Shown here piece by piece: positions 1 through 12,100 of a stretch of 64,000 bases of DNA. The first letter of the stretch is position 1; each line of letters begins with the position of its first letter. A program made the translations under genes and the position numbers. The notes beneath the pieces are model-generated. The model did not search any database. It worked only from the letters and a program-made list of their open reading frames with translations, and had not been told where the DNA came from. The stretch comes from Incurvaria masculella (lineage: Eukaryota; Arthropoda; Insecta; Lepidoptera; Incurvariidae): contig OX335660.1 of NCBI GenBank assembly GCA_946894095.1, positions 5,337,001 through 5,401,000 on the forward strand, written 5' to 3'.

Positions 1-31
1 GTAGGTGAGGATGAAAGAGAAGAGGACTCAC

Positions 32-172
32 TGGGCAAAGTTTCCAGCTGCCGTGGATCTGGTTCGGTCGAGAAGTCTTCGGTCTCGGCGATGGCCTTGT
101 AGAATCGGTTAGAGTCCGTGACGAGTGGCTTTCCGCACAGCATGTTGCCGGCGTGCACGAGAAATTCCGACG
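32..172 (-). CDS. ABCA exon 35 (last in window)
   Basis: Residues 2257-2303: SEFLVHAGNMLCGKPLVTDS, NRFYKAIAETEDFSTEP. The Cys-Gly-x-Pro followed by a Tyr-Lys-Ala-hydrophobic stretch matches the ABCA1 region before the second membrane helix, so the expanded ectodomain is nearly complete here. Donor CCCA|GTGAGT, phase 1; the gene continues left of position 1. Confidence 0.88.
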
Positions 173-3100
173 CTACGAATAAAAGAAACGTATAACTCGT
201 AAAAAAATCGCTTCGGATTGTATTGTATTGTTCATTCATCATCCATAGACAGTACACTGCACTTGGATTTGTCATATTTTAACATTGGCCAGCTCAGCGA
301 AACAAAACACAGCGACGAAGAACTGGAAAGAAACTACGCGGTTTTTTTTTCAACGTCCACTTAGTCTAAATTTACAAAAGTGTTTGTAATTTTTTAACCA
401 AAACAATAGGTAAAACACTTAATTGGCATGAATTCACAAAAAATAACAATTCATGCCGATATAATTTTGTTTGCAAAGACTATCCCCACCAACTAATATG
501 TTGCCAATTGGAGTAGGCCAGTCCCCACAGACAGCACCCGTTCACGAGCATCACGCCGGGCACAGCCATTACCTCTCTCGACCACATTTTCACCAACCAA
601 GCGTCACTGTAAGCAAGGACCTTAAAGCGATGCACTGCTCCAGTGGCAACAAAACACTGTGAAACACTTGCACATTAATATTATAACTTTTGTCATAAAC
701 TACTACAGTGAGCTGATCACCTAGTTATACATCTCTTTAAATGCTACCATGGTTTGAGAGCAGCATTATCAATAAAGTAAGAATAAGATTCCCGTATAAG
801 ATTGGTAATGACGGAAAACAAAATAGTTTAGTACACAACTTTTTTTTACGGATCCAAAGGTTTGGGTCGGTGAATATTAGTTCGATAACTCTTGGAGTAC
901 CTGCGATTTTAATAGGTGATAGCATAATGTCACTTGGTTACTATGAGCCTAAAAATTAAGCTCATAATGTTTTCAACGTGAGCCAGAGACAAATCAAAAA
1001 GTAGGTTTTCAGAATAACTAAGTTATCAATTATTTTATTAGGTTCTACATCATGCATATCATCTTATGACTAGACTATTAAATATCTTAAAATGATAGAA
1101 TTACAGGAGCGTGCAGCTTTCATAAAACCTAAACGATAAAACGTACAATGCGAAGCTATTCAACTCACAGGAGAGGAGATCCTTCACCGATTGCGCCTCC
1201 CTGAAGGCCCCCAGGAGCGGTTCCTCGGCCAGCAGCCGCGAGACGTTGGCCAGGCTGCCGCGCACCGCCGGCGCCAGCGCCAGCAGATCCCGGTACCTGG
1301 CCAGCACGCGGCCGCCCTCCGCCTCGCTCAGCCCCGACGAGCGGTACACCTCCAGAAGGACCGCGTCCAGTATCTGCGAGTTGAAATTGTTAACTTATTT
1401 GTTAAGTAAAGCGCAGCGTATGGCGTACGCCAGGACCTCTTAAGGTGCCCGACGACGCCCATGAGCTTTCGAACTTTGAAGGGGGCTGCGAAAACTATGC
1501 CGGCCGGCCAAGTGCTTCTTCACACCATGTTTGAAGGTTGACGCCATATGCTGCGCTCTACAATTGGTTTTCTGTAAAGTCGGTTTACGGACGATTGTTT
1601 TACGTGATGACGTCATTAAGAAACATTGACGAGTCACTCGAGAAGAGAAATAAATGTGTCACAAGCCAACGCTAGGGCCGATCTTGCCTCTATATGGCTT
1701 GTTCGGCGCTCTCGCTTGCACGCTCAGGCTCAGGCGGAACGTGATACTTTTTCGTGCGTGCAGCCGGTATTCATATGACGTCAAAAATATTAGTAATAAT
1801 ATTATTTATTAACGTATAGACTCACTTGACTAAAGATAAAGGTGGTGTTGAGACTCCTGACGAGCACGGGCAGCAGTCTCTCGACAGCGGCCTCGTCCAT
1901 GGCGCAGAGCTGGCCCGCCAGCGCGCCCAGCACGTCGCGCTCGCTCGCGCCGAGTGCCGCGGGCCGCAGCACGCGCGCCGCCGTCTCCGGCGAGCAGACG
2001 TACGCGGAGACGCTCGGCGATCGTTCTCTCGACGTGAGCAGCTGATGGAGACGGGTGACAGGTAAGTATTGTAGATGAGAGAAATGATCAGTCTGTCGAA
2101 AGCGGCTTCGCGCTTCCAGGGCTTCGGCGTGAGCAGCTGAGGGAGATCAACGGTCTATCGAAAACGGCTTCGTGATTACAGGCTATGACGTGAGCAGCTG
2201 AGGGAGATGATACTCTTACAAGTGAGTATTGTAGGTGAGATGAATCAACAGTCTACCGAAAACGGCTTCGTGCTTACAGGCTGAGGGAGATGGTCGGTTA
2301 CAGGTTTATCGAAAATGGCTTCATCTGACTCGCAGAGCCGGTCATTTACAGTTGTTTAAAGATATTTCCGGAATTAAATCAAAGTCCAAAATATTCTATA
2401 GAAGATGCAGAGTGAACAGCTTACAGGCTTAAACTGGATAGAACCGGCGAGCAAGGCGGGCGCGGCGATCGACCAGAACTCGGTGTCGTTGATGCCGAGC
2501 TGTCTCATCTCTCGCTCCAGGCGTGCCGGCTCCGCCACCAGCTGACGCACCTCCACTGTTGCAAACAAATGCCAGATCTATAAGACGTATATGAACTCCA
2601 CCTGTTTGAACTTCATCCATCACCTTCGCTCTGGTAATATGGCTACGCAAGGTCAATCAGACACATAAACTTCGCTTGTTCGAACATGCATGAATTATGT
2701 AAAAAGTGCACGAATTCCCACTTCCTGCTTACCACTTAGATTGCTCCTTTCGACAATGGAGTCTCTGAGCTTTGCCAGACCTTGAAGGCCTTCCGACAAT
2801 GATTGTAGATCAAAGTCTAGCTCGGTGTCTTTTAACAGCGGTTGAAGATCTTCAATGATGCCATTCAAACTGAAAAAAGGAGCATTCATATTTTTCACTA
2901 CGTCGTCAATAGTCACATCACCAGTTCGTTCAAGAAAAAAAGAGGAGGAATATGCATACGCATAATGTTAAGATGTACCCTTTAGGCTGTTTTTTTGACA
3001 TTTCTGGAGAGGTATACAGAGATTGAATATCCATATACATAACACGACCGAATTTACGCGGTGAGAGAAGCGTTACACTAATGCAACGATGTATTAGTGT

Positions 3101-6100
3101 CACTGATCAATGTTTATCTCTGTCTGTTTATCTGTTCATCAATTTTCATCTAATATTGATACAATTTAGCTACTAATTATTCATTACCTATCACATTTCA
3201 ACTGACGCTCATGTCGTGTCCATATATGTCTTGACACCTCAGTGTGTTGCCTTGGTACCCTTCGATTTTCTAATGTCGAACGCTCCCTTTGCTAATCCCA
3301 CCGACGCAGAAATATTAGGCCAGTTCTAGCTTCAGCTTATTCACACGAACAGTGCGTACCCGTAAAGAATCGCCCGCGCGTTGTCCTCCTGGAGCACGGT
3401 GAGCAGGGCATCGAGCAGGCCGGCGATGCGGCCACCACTCGAGGGGAGACGGAGCCGGCTGCCGACCGCCAGCACGCCGCCCGCGTGCCCGAGCAGGCGC
3501 TCGGCGCTCCGCAGCGCCGCCGCCACCCACCGGAACCGCCAGAACTCGGACGCTTGCAGCGCGGGCAGCTGCGACCGAGTTTGCGGAGGTGAGGAGGCGA
3601 TGAGAGAAGGACGTACAGAGAAAAGTGTGTGGATCAAGGCTGCCTGGACCAAGAGGAATGTAGATATTCCTCTTGGTCCAGGCAGCCTTTTGCTTTTGAT
3701 TGCGGTTAGCAAAAGTTAGGTATGTAACACCCGTAATTAATCGAATTTACGTCTGTGCAAGCAGTGATAGAAATGTGATGTGATCTTTGCATACCACTCC
3801 AGGGAAATAGCGCTTTAAATATATATATCTGTAACGAATGTATAGAGAGTGACAGGTTTAGCTCGCTTTGCGTGCAAATTAAATTATCCGTGAGTATTTG
3901 CAGCGCCCGCTATAAAACTATTATCGTCACCATGATGCAGAGGTCGGTCGTTTGGGACAGATATTATGTGGTTTTCAATAGAGAAGCGGCCGAGAGACCA
4001 GAGAGAAAAACGATTTTTTACAACATGCATCCCTTCACAAATATTAAGACATCAGAAAAAAAGTTTCGCTCGTTTATCGCATCGTCGGCCTCGGTGATTC
4101 GATAAGCTGGGTAAGCACGTCTGAGCGCGGTTAGGTTCTGGATGGGTGACCATTTTCAACTGTTGAGGCTTGGCGTGGTTCGGATTCCACGTAAAACTGT
4201 AGGTCCCCTTCCTTACTTATTATGTGGTAGGGTTGATCCCGCCCGGGTTGGTACCATCGCATTGAATGAATGATGGCCGAAGCGGCAATGAAAGTTGTCC
4301 GTGTTTTCCGTCTAGTTCAATGTAGCCGAGCAATATAAGGAAGGTTCGTTAGACTAATATCTGACGGTCAGTTAGGTATTAGCCATCCATGTCCAGTTAC
4401 ATAAAAAAAATTAAGAGAGATCATTTTTGGCTCGGTCTTCAGTTAATTTGCAATCGTGGTGGTAGGTTGATAACCGCAGCATTTCTAGTCGATCTAAAGC
4501 CGCTATTTATTATCGTTTGTAAACATGTCACATGACGAGGTATAGGTAAAGGACTAAAAAAAATAAGGTTCAAATTTGTTAAGTGCCTTACCCTTAAAGC
4601 TATGTCGCTGGCGTTAAGATGACTGACAATCAAATTGGAAAGATTGGTGCAATCTGCTTTGGAGCAAATGTTACGCAGATCGCCACCATTCAGGGCCAGC
4701 CATTCGGATATCTCAATTGTACTGTAATTGTGAACCTGAAACAGTAACACAAACCTGTTACTAAAAATATTTAACAATATGAATTAACCTAATTTAGGTC
4801 AAATAGGATTAAAGACCTTTCTGTTGATCATTTTTTAAAGCAGTAGTCAAAGGGGACTTGATAACATCAATACACTTATTATCTCCGGACTAAATCGCAT
4901 GTTTTATGGTTAAACCGGCGATAATCCGTGTTTTGACAGTTTATTCTGAATACGGCTTTTATAGTTTTGGGTTTACTTACCTTACTGATGTCGACCATCG
5001 AGTTTTCTAATCGTTTCAGAAGATCACTCCCATTTCTAATAGATGTTTCCATAATGCGTCCAAACTCGGTAGCGTTTACGAGCAGTTTTTCCAGTGGCTC
5101 CATGACAGGCATTCTGTGAGCCACGCTCGTGAACAGCTTCACGAGGTAGTCATTCCGTTTTATGCCTTCTATCTCCTCTAAATGCGTGACAGCTGAACGG
5201 ATCATTCGCAGTGTCCTCGAGACTATTGAAACGTGGCTGTGGGCAAAAGTTGGTAATTGTATAAACGACATATACGTAGAAGTCGCGGAATGCTGCTTGC
5301 TCTCCACTTCAGAGATTAGTGTAATTTCAACTAAGATATACATTTGCTCCCAAGTTCAGAAAAACGGTCCTGTTTAAAGATTTCGTGGACAATCTCCACT
5401 AAATGCGATGACCAAATTTTAAATATGCAATATACATAATTGTGCAGCCTTCATTAAATAGTCCTTATTGTACTTGTAACTTGTATAAATAAAAGGGGAA
5501 TTAGAATATTTAAATTTGAATTGTGTTAATGATAATTTGCTTCATGGAACTGGACATGAATAGCTAATATAACACACAACACAAGACCTTCCCGAAGGAA
5601 TTAGTTGTCATTTCAAAACATTACATTCAAATGAGCTGCATAAAACCGGTTGGAAAAAGAGGACAATTTTTCATTACGAATGATTTTTCATTACCATTAT
5701 CAATTCATCTGATGCGATCGCACCAACAGGCAGGCTTAAGCCTACCACCCAGTGAGCAGGAAATTGGATCTGCAGTGTCTTGGCCTCCGAACCGTTGAAT
5801 TTAAACAAAATCGCGCAGTTCACTTTAGGATCATGTATAAAGATATGCATACCCTGGGATTAGACCACAGGTGTTACCTTCTGATGGGCCACACGAAGGC
5901 ATTCATTGTGTTTCCAGGACTATTGGTCTCAGAAGCCCGCAGGCTGTACTCACAAGGTGACGTCTCCCAACACGTTGTCACCAACATCCTCGCTCCAGCA
6001 CTGCCGGAGCCGCGATGTGTTAGCGGTCAGAGCTTGCAATGTGTGTGAGGATACTTGGTCCAGGAACTGATTCAGCGCCTTGTTTAGCTCGTAGGTGGTG

Positions 6101-9100
6101 TAGTTTCGTTGCGAGACCAGCTGAAATCATTAAATAACGTAGTCGATTTAAATAAGATTACAAGATTCTTGCCGGTTATTCTTCGGTAGAAGTAATAGAG
6201 CCGGAAGAAAAAAAAAATATGGATCCGAGTGCGTAACTTATATGTAATGGACGAAATAAGGAAACTGAAAATTGATCTGATGGTATGCTCGATGCTGTCA
6301 CTTAGGAATCATAAAGTACATAGCCTGTTCGACCGTGGGCTGATTTTCTTAGCTAAAGTGCAGACGATATGGAAAAGAGGTTACCTCATGAATCGCCATG
6401 TCCCAATGGAAGTTGTTCCGGAGGGCGCTGTAGGTATCGGATAAACTCATCTCCGGGAGGTGACAAAGCAGAGCGTCGTACTCATCTTTCTTGATTAGCT
6501 GCAAATTAATCTGACGCAGCCACGTCGTCAGAGGAGAGCACATCCCGCAATCACTGCAATGTTAGTTCATTTATGTCAGACGGATTCTAGCTTCTGCTAC
6601 ATCTATTTCAAAGAGTGACTCAGCATCGAGGACAACAAATGTAACTGAAGTATCATTAATGTAGCTAAGGGAAATGTCTGCTTCACTTTACAAGCAACAA
6701 AACAAACCTGTTGTTCATGAATAGAGTGACTCCGTCAATTACGTTGGACAATGTTCCAAAAACTATCTTCGTCAACGATTGCTTGGAGAAGAGATTCCTA
6801 GTGACTCCCCTCAGGTGTTGTAGCTTTTCCTCTGTGATCCAAAACGGTCGCCGAGGATTACTTGGTCCATCTTGTATCAGTCTTAATTTGCTCCGTACTT
6901 TATCGATGTCGGCATCGATAGCAGTGTAATTTACTTCTTTCGACATTTTCAAAGTTCTTTCGTAGCCCTGTTATGTCAAATGTAAAAATGTTATAGTAGT
7001 ACTAAAATAAACATATTTGTATTCTATTTTGAAGCAGCGAGGAAGGAAGGACTGGAGTGGCAATCGAAAATCGATTGTACAGGGGGTGGCGTAGCTACTT
7101 AAATAAAATGGTGGTAGCGCCGGCAATCAGTTCGCTTGCAAATTCAGTGACTACTAATGTTCTCGATTAAAGAACACGTGAGAACTTCACAGGACGCATC
7201 ACAGAACATTCTATGTTTCGCGTCTCGAATTCGTATGCGAACTAGCTTCTCCACTAACTGGCGAAGTACGAATGAGTTTTAATTGCCACTTCCGTCCTTC
7301 CTTGGTCGCTGTTCTGAACAGATTAGGTACATTGAGGATACTCTGATCTAAATAAGTGAGTAGTTTGGCAGCAACTATGCAGTTACATCTTGGGCTTAGA
7401 GTATGTAGTAAAGGAAACAAATATTTTCAGTTAAATGATTGATAAGTTGGTGGATTCCGCCGAACTAGTTTGAGGCAGAGCTAAATTTAGTTTGACTACG
7501 AGAAGTTAAGCAAAATCTTAGGGGGGATTTCAGATTTTTACCGGTAAAACATGGGCCATTAAATGACACTATGGAAACATTACCCCAAATTTCGGTGTGA
7601 AAACTGGAACTAAAGAATTTTGAGGTTTGAAAAATATATTAACGAAAATGTTTTAAATATATGTTGGTTTAGTTCTTGTAATTCACGAAGTCTAGTAGGC
7701 TTTACTTGTATTTAACACGTATCTGCGAGCTCGGATATGGTTGGCATAAAAACAATACCGGTAAATGCTATTCATATCCGAGCCCGCTCTTACGCACACT
7801 TTGACACGTATGCAGATACGTGTTTAATAGAAGTAAAGCTTACTAGACTTCATGAAGAACTATAAAAAATTGCAGGCAAAAAGTAAGTGGAAACAAAAAC
7901 CTGGGAGGCAAGCCCACTATACTTCGTGAATTGCAAGAACTACATCAAATAGCAGCAAAAAGCATGCTCCTATGCAGCTAAAATGTATGTGGAAACAAAA
8001 ACCTGGGAGGCAAACAGGAGTGGCGGCAGTTCGCTGAAGAGGCCAGCGCGGTTCGGTTGACAAAGGTTTTGTTTGAGGCGCGACAGTGCGCCAGTGACGT
8101 TCGGTATGTAGTCCGACAGGGTGACGTTGTCCAGGCAGAACATGTCCGTATCGTTCAGGTTCGCGTCTCTCAGGAGACGCACTATCTGAAATGTCGTGAT
8201 TGTTTTGGGCCAAATTCATCGAATCGTGCGTGCAAATCGAATTGGCGCGAATCGTCCGGGTCAGTCGAGCCGGCTCGTTCCTCCTCCAGCGCATCAGCCT
8301 GGCCGTGGCTAGGGGGAACGCAGCAAGCGTCATTGGGATCTTTCCACAGTCGGTGCCCTTGGAGGAGATTTTTTATGTAGCCTAATGGCACCGCTACTAG
8401 GTTCAGTGCTCAAATTTTCAAAATGTTTTATACAATAAGTAAGGTGTCCAATAAATATATTCAGATGAATATATACTTTATTGATGGTGTTGCTGTTTGC
8501 GTTTTGTACTGATATCATTGGCCCATTTGTATTTATCATTATAATTCGCCAGGTTATTTGTTGCATTATATCATTCACCATTCATCTAATGGGTGAGTCA
8601 GAATTTAGTACATTTATTTCAGAATGTCTCATAATTTTCTTCTAAATCTCAAAATAAATGTCCATTCCAAAACAGTTTGGCCAAGAATAAAATTCTAAAT
8701 TCCGCTTCTGATTTAAACATCTTCGATGCTGACTCAATCCTATATAAGATACCAACAGTGACCAGAAACAAAGACTAGAAAAACCTAATTTTCCCAAGTA
8801 TATACAACATTTTGAACAATAATGTTTAAACAAACACCTTGAACAATGTACCAGGTACGTACCTTGATCTTATCTAAATGAGTGAGTATATCCTCCCCGA
8901 TCTGGAAACTTATCTCGAGAGTGTCAAAGAAGTCCCGAGCGAACGGGCCGCTGTAGAGCGCGCGAAGCTCCAGCCACCAGTCCTCTCCGGAGAGGAAGCT
9001 GAGCACGACGCTTTGGTGCTGGAGGCTCGACTGCAGATACTTGACATAGAGCGGGATACCCAGGTCATCGGCGTACTTCATGGAGCGCTTCAGACTCTTT

Positions 9101-12100
9101 ACAAGCTCTTTTCTACAAACGGAGGGGAATTATTTACAATGGGATAGACTATAGATAGACTACACTAAGCCCCGATTGCACGAAGAGACGGCTGAGTTAA
9201 TCAATGTTCGAACTCGTCACTTTTAGTGAACCGCATGAAGTTCCTTCCATACTGTCCACACAAACTGACGTGTTTAATCGTACGTTGACGTTAAATTTGA
9301 TTTTTTGTCCTTTCATGCACTCGACCCTAAGTAAAACAAGAGTATATATGCATGCAAACGAATTAAGTAAATGGCGTTGTTGGTTAAGTCATTATTTACA
9401 ATAGAGAATTTAACTTTAAGTTTATCTCCGGTTATGATTTCGTTTAATTACTTAAAGCTTACCTTAGACGTCGTACTAAACAAACGTAAACTTAGTGTTT
9501 TAGCTTGCGGTTGTGGTGCTTATTTGTAGGTTATGTTTTAGCTTCAGTGAATGGTTTGATAAAGCTTGTTCAGTGGTAGACCCACGGGCAGTATTATTCT
9601 TTTTGTATTTATTTAAAGCAAGTAATTATGTAAACGTCCTTTATACCTTAAGTAATTCAATGCATGGTCATTTGCAATAATGGATCTACAAACAATCTAA
9701 CAGATATTTTAAGATAAACAAAAAGTATAGTGCATAAATTAGTTATAGTTATGGTAGATTATATGTACATAAAGAATAAAACTAGACATGCATGAATTGT
9801 AATATTTAAAGCTTACCTGTTACTGAAGAATTCAACTGAATTGATTTCGTCCAAAACTCCGTCGTTCTGCAATCCTTCAACGAAACCTTTTAAAATGTCT
9901 CGAGACCGCCCAAAATCTAAAAGATCTCCGCTCCCCTTATGCACAATTCCAAAATTTCGATTGCAAAACCTTTTCAAAACTGTTTCATCAACTTCTATAA
10001 ACACATCGGTGGTATTATCATCCCGATGTTGGCACAATGTCTTTAAGGCTTCGACTATGTTGTAGTTACTTTCGTTTTTCCACAAGACATCAGTGATTGC
10101 ATCAAAATATATTTCCATCATTGCAGCAGGTCGCTGCCTAAGAAGCTTTGTAACTGTGGAGAATTCAATGGCTGCTTCGGGCGGGAATAAAGATGCATTC
10201 GTTTTAGAGATTATTTCGGAAATGTTGTTCAGTATCATTGCAACTTTGGTCAGGTATACCGTTGACAGGTACTGTTTCCTATTCACGTCGTTGAATAGCC
10301 TATAGGAGGAGTCATCCTTGCTGATATTCAATAATAATAATCCATCCACTATTTTATCAAACTTAGATTGGACTGATTCGTTGAAAGTAGTTTCTGATCT
10401 GTTGATTTTAGATATATCATCTATTTGCTTGATAAATTTAACAGTTTTTTCGTAAGCTGATGTGAAGGTGCTATTTAGTTTGTTCGCTTGCAGGTTGTAG
10501 AAGTAGTATTGCTGAAATCACAAGAACGTATTGTTTATTACTTTTAATTGTAAGAAATAATATGATAACGTGTAGAATGTTTGTAATGTGATAGCTGCTG
10601 ACAGTTTGTAATGGCATTTATTAAATACATATGTGCTCAGAGCCGTTGTATTGTCTGACCTCCTTTACATTTTTTTATTAGATGACGTCATTTCATGAAC
10701 AGGCTACCGATTTTATAAGTATTTAATGTTTAACTACACTAATTGGCTATGCGAGGATGTGTGTACATTATCTTCTGCCGTGAAGAAGTAGCTAGAAGAA
10801 TGTTTGGAGATGTAGTACGAATATGTGAAGAAAGCGTGACTATGTTTATTTTTACGTAGCGGAAGTGGGTGGAACTGGTACGCGGGACGATTGTCAAAGT
10901 CATGTGCTCCGTAAAAAAACACATTTAAAGCAACGTAATGGACGTTAATTTCCAAAGATATGCATGTCAATTGAAGAGGCGAGAGCAGATGCAACGGCAT
11001 TTTCAAGTAGATCAGAATGAGAAGGTTGTGGCTTTTTATAACCGTAGAATCTTCCACTGACGAGCAGATTGTGTAATTCTATTGAAAAGTATCAAATGAG
11101 GTTCTGGTGCCCCCGCTTACCCCCTACCTAGCTCCCGGATGTTACATATCTAACATATAGCTCACATTCTTAGCGACGAGATCGAGCAGCGTGTTCTCGC
11201 CGCGCGGCAGCGAGATCCAGTGCAGCACGGACGGGCACACGTAGGGCTGCGCGCGCGCGAGGTCGGCGCGCGTCACGCGCCCGCCGCCCGGCACGGCCAG
11301 CGCCTCCACCAGCGCCGCGCAGTCCCAGAACTGAGAGTTGGAGGCGCGTCGCACCTGCCGGACGAAGGTAAGAAATACTTGATGGCTCCGACTGAGATGC
11401 ATGTGTTTTGTTTTTCTGGACTGGCTAACGTTAAATTATGACAAATCCGAGTGTAGTGTGCTGTCTATGGATCATGAACAAACAATGCAATACATGTTTA
11501 CCTTGTAAGTTGTTACAATCGGTTCTAGCTTGATTTGGTCAAGGTTGCATTTATCAATGATAAAGGTTTATTCGTTTAAATGAATGCATCCAAAGTTCAA
11601 GCCATGATTTAGGTCGTCACCGAAAATCCCAATGAGGTTGATGATTGTTGATACCCGGGAAGGTCGATGCAGTAACTTGTGATTAGCATACTTCTGTCGA
11701 GAGAACTAGATGCAATAGAATGTAATAAAAAAATATGTTTTTAAAATATGTATTTTAATTATTTTCTCTCGACAGAAGAACACTAATCAAAACTTCGACT
11801 TTCCAGGCCCCTTTTAGGTGAGAGTCTGGCATATGCCATAAGCTGTGCTTTACATTAAAACATATCAAGACAGTAGGTATACCGACTAACCCATTTGCGT
11901 CATCGGGCACCTTTTGGTCCAGGCGTGCGCCATGTGCCGCGTTTAACATAAAAAAGGTATGCTATAAGTGGTTAATGTCCAGTGGCTGTTTGCTATTGTT
12001 GGTACATCAAATGATATAAATGAAAGAGGAATATACATACCTGGTTCATAAAGCCCTGGTCCCAGTACGAGTTAAGTAAGACTCCCACGAAGTCTGGAAG

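Noticed and set aside
3381..3719. 112-codon plus-strand frame
   Set aside because: Antisense to the GC-rich exon 30 and running into a hairpin; no initiation context or family motif.
4879..5343. Single 154-codon gene on the minus strand
   Set aside because: The frame is exon 28 plus open intron sequence on both sides; phase and splice sites limit the coding part to 4981-5236.
10734..11057. Possible exon or LINE fragment in intron 21
   Set aside because: Adding it is not needed for phase and no motif could be recognised on either strand.
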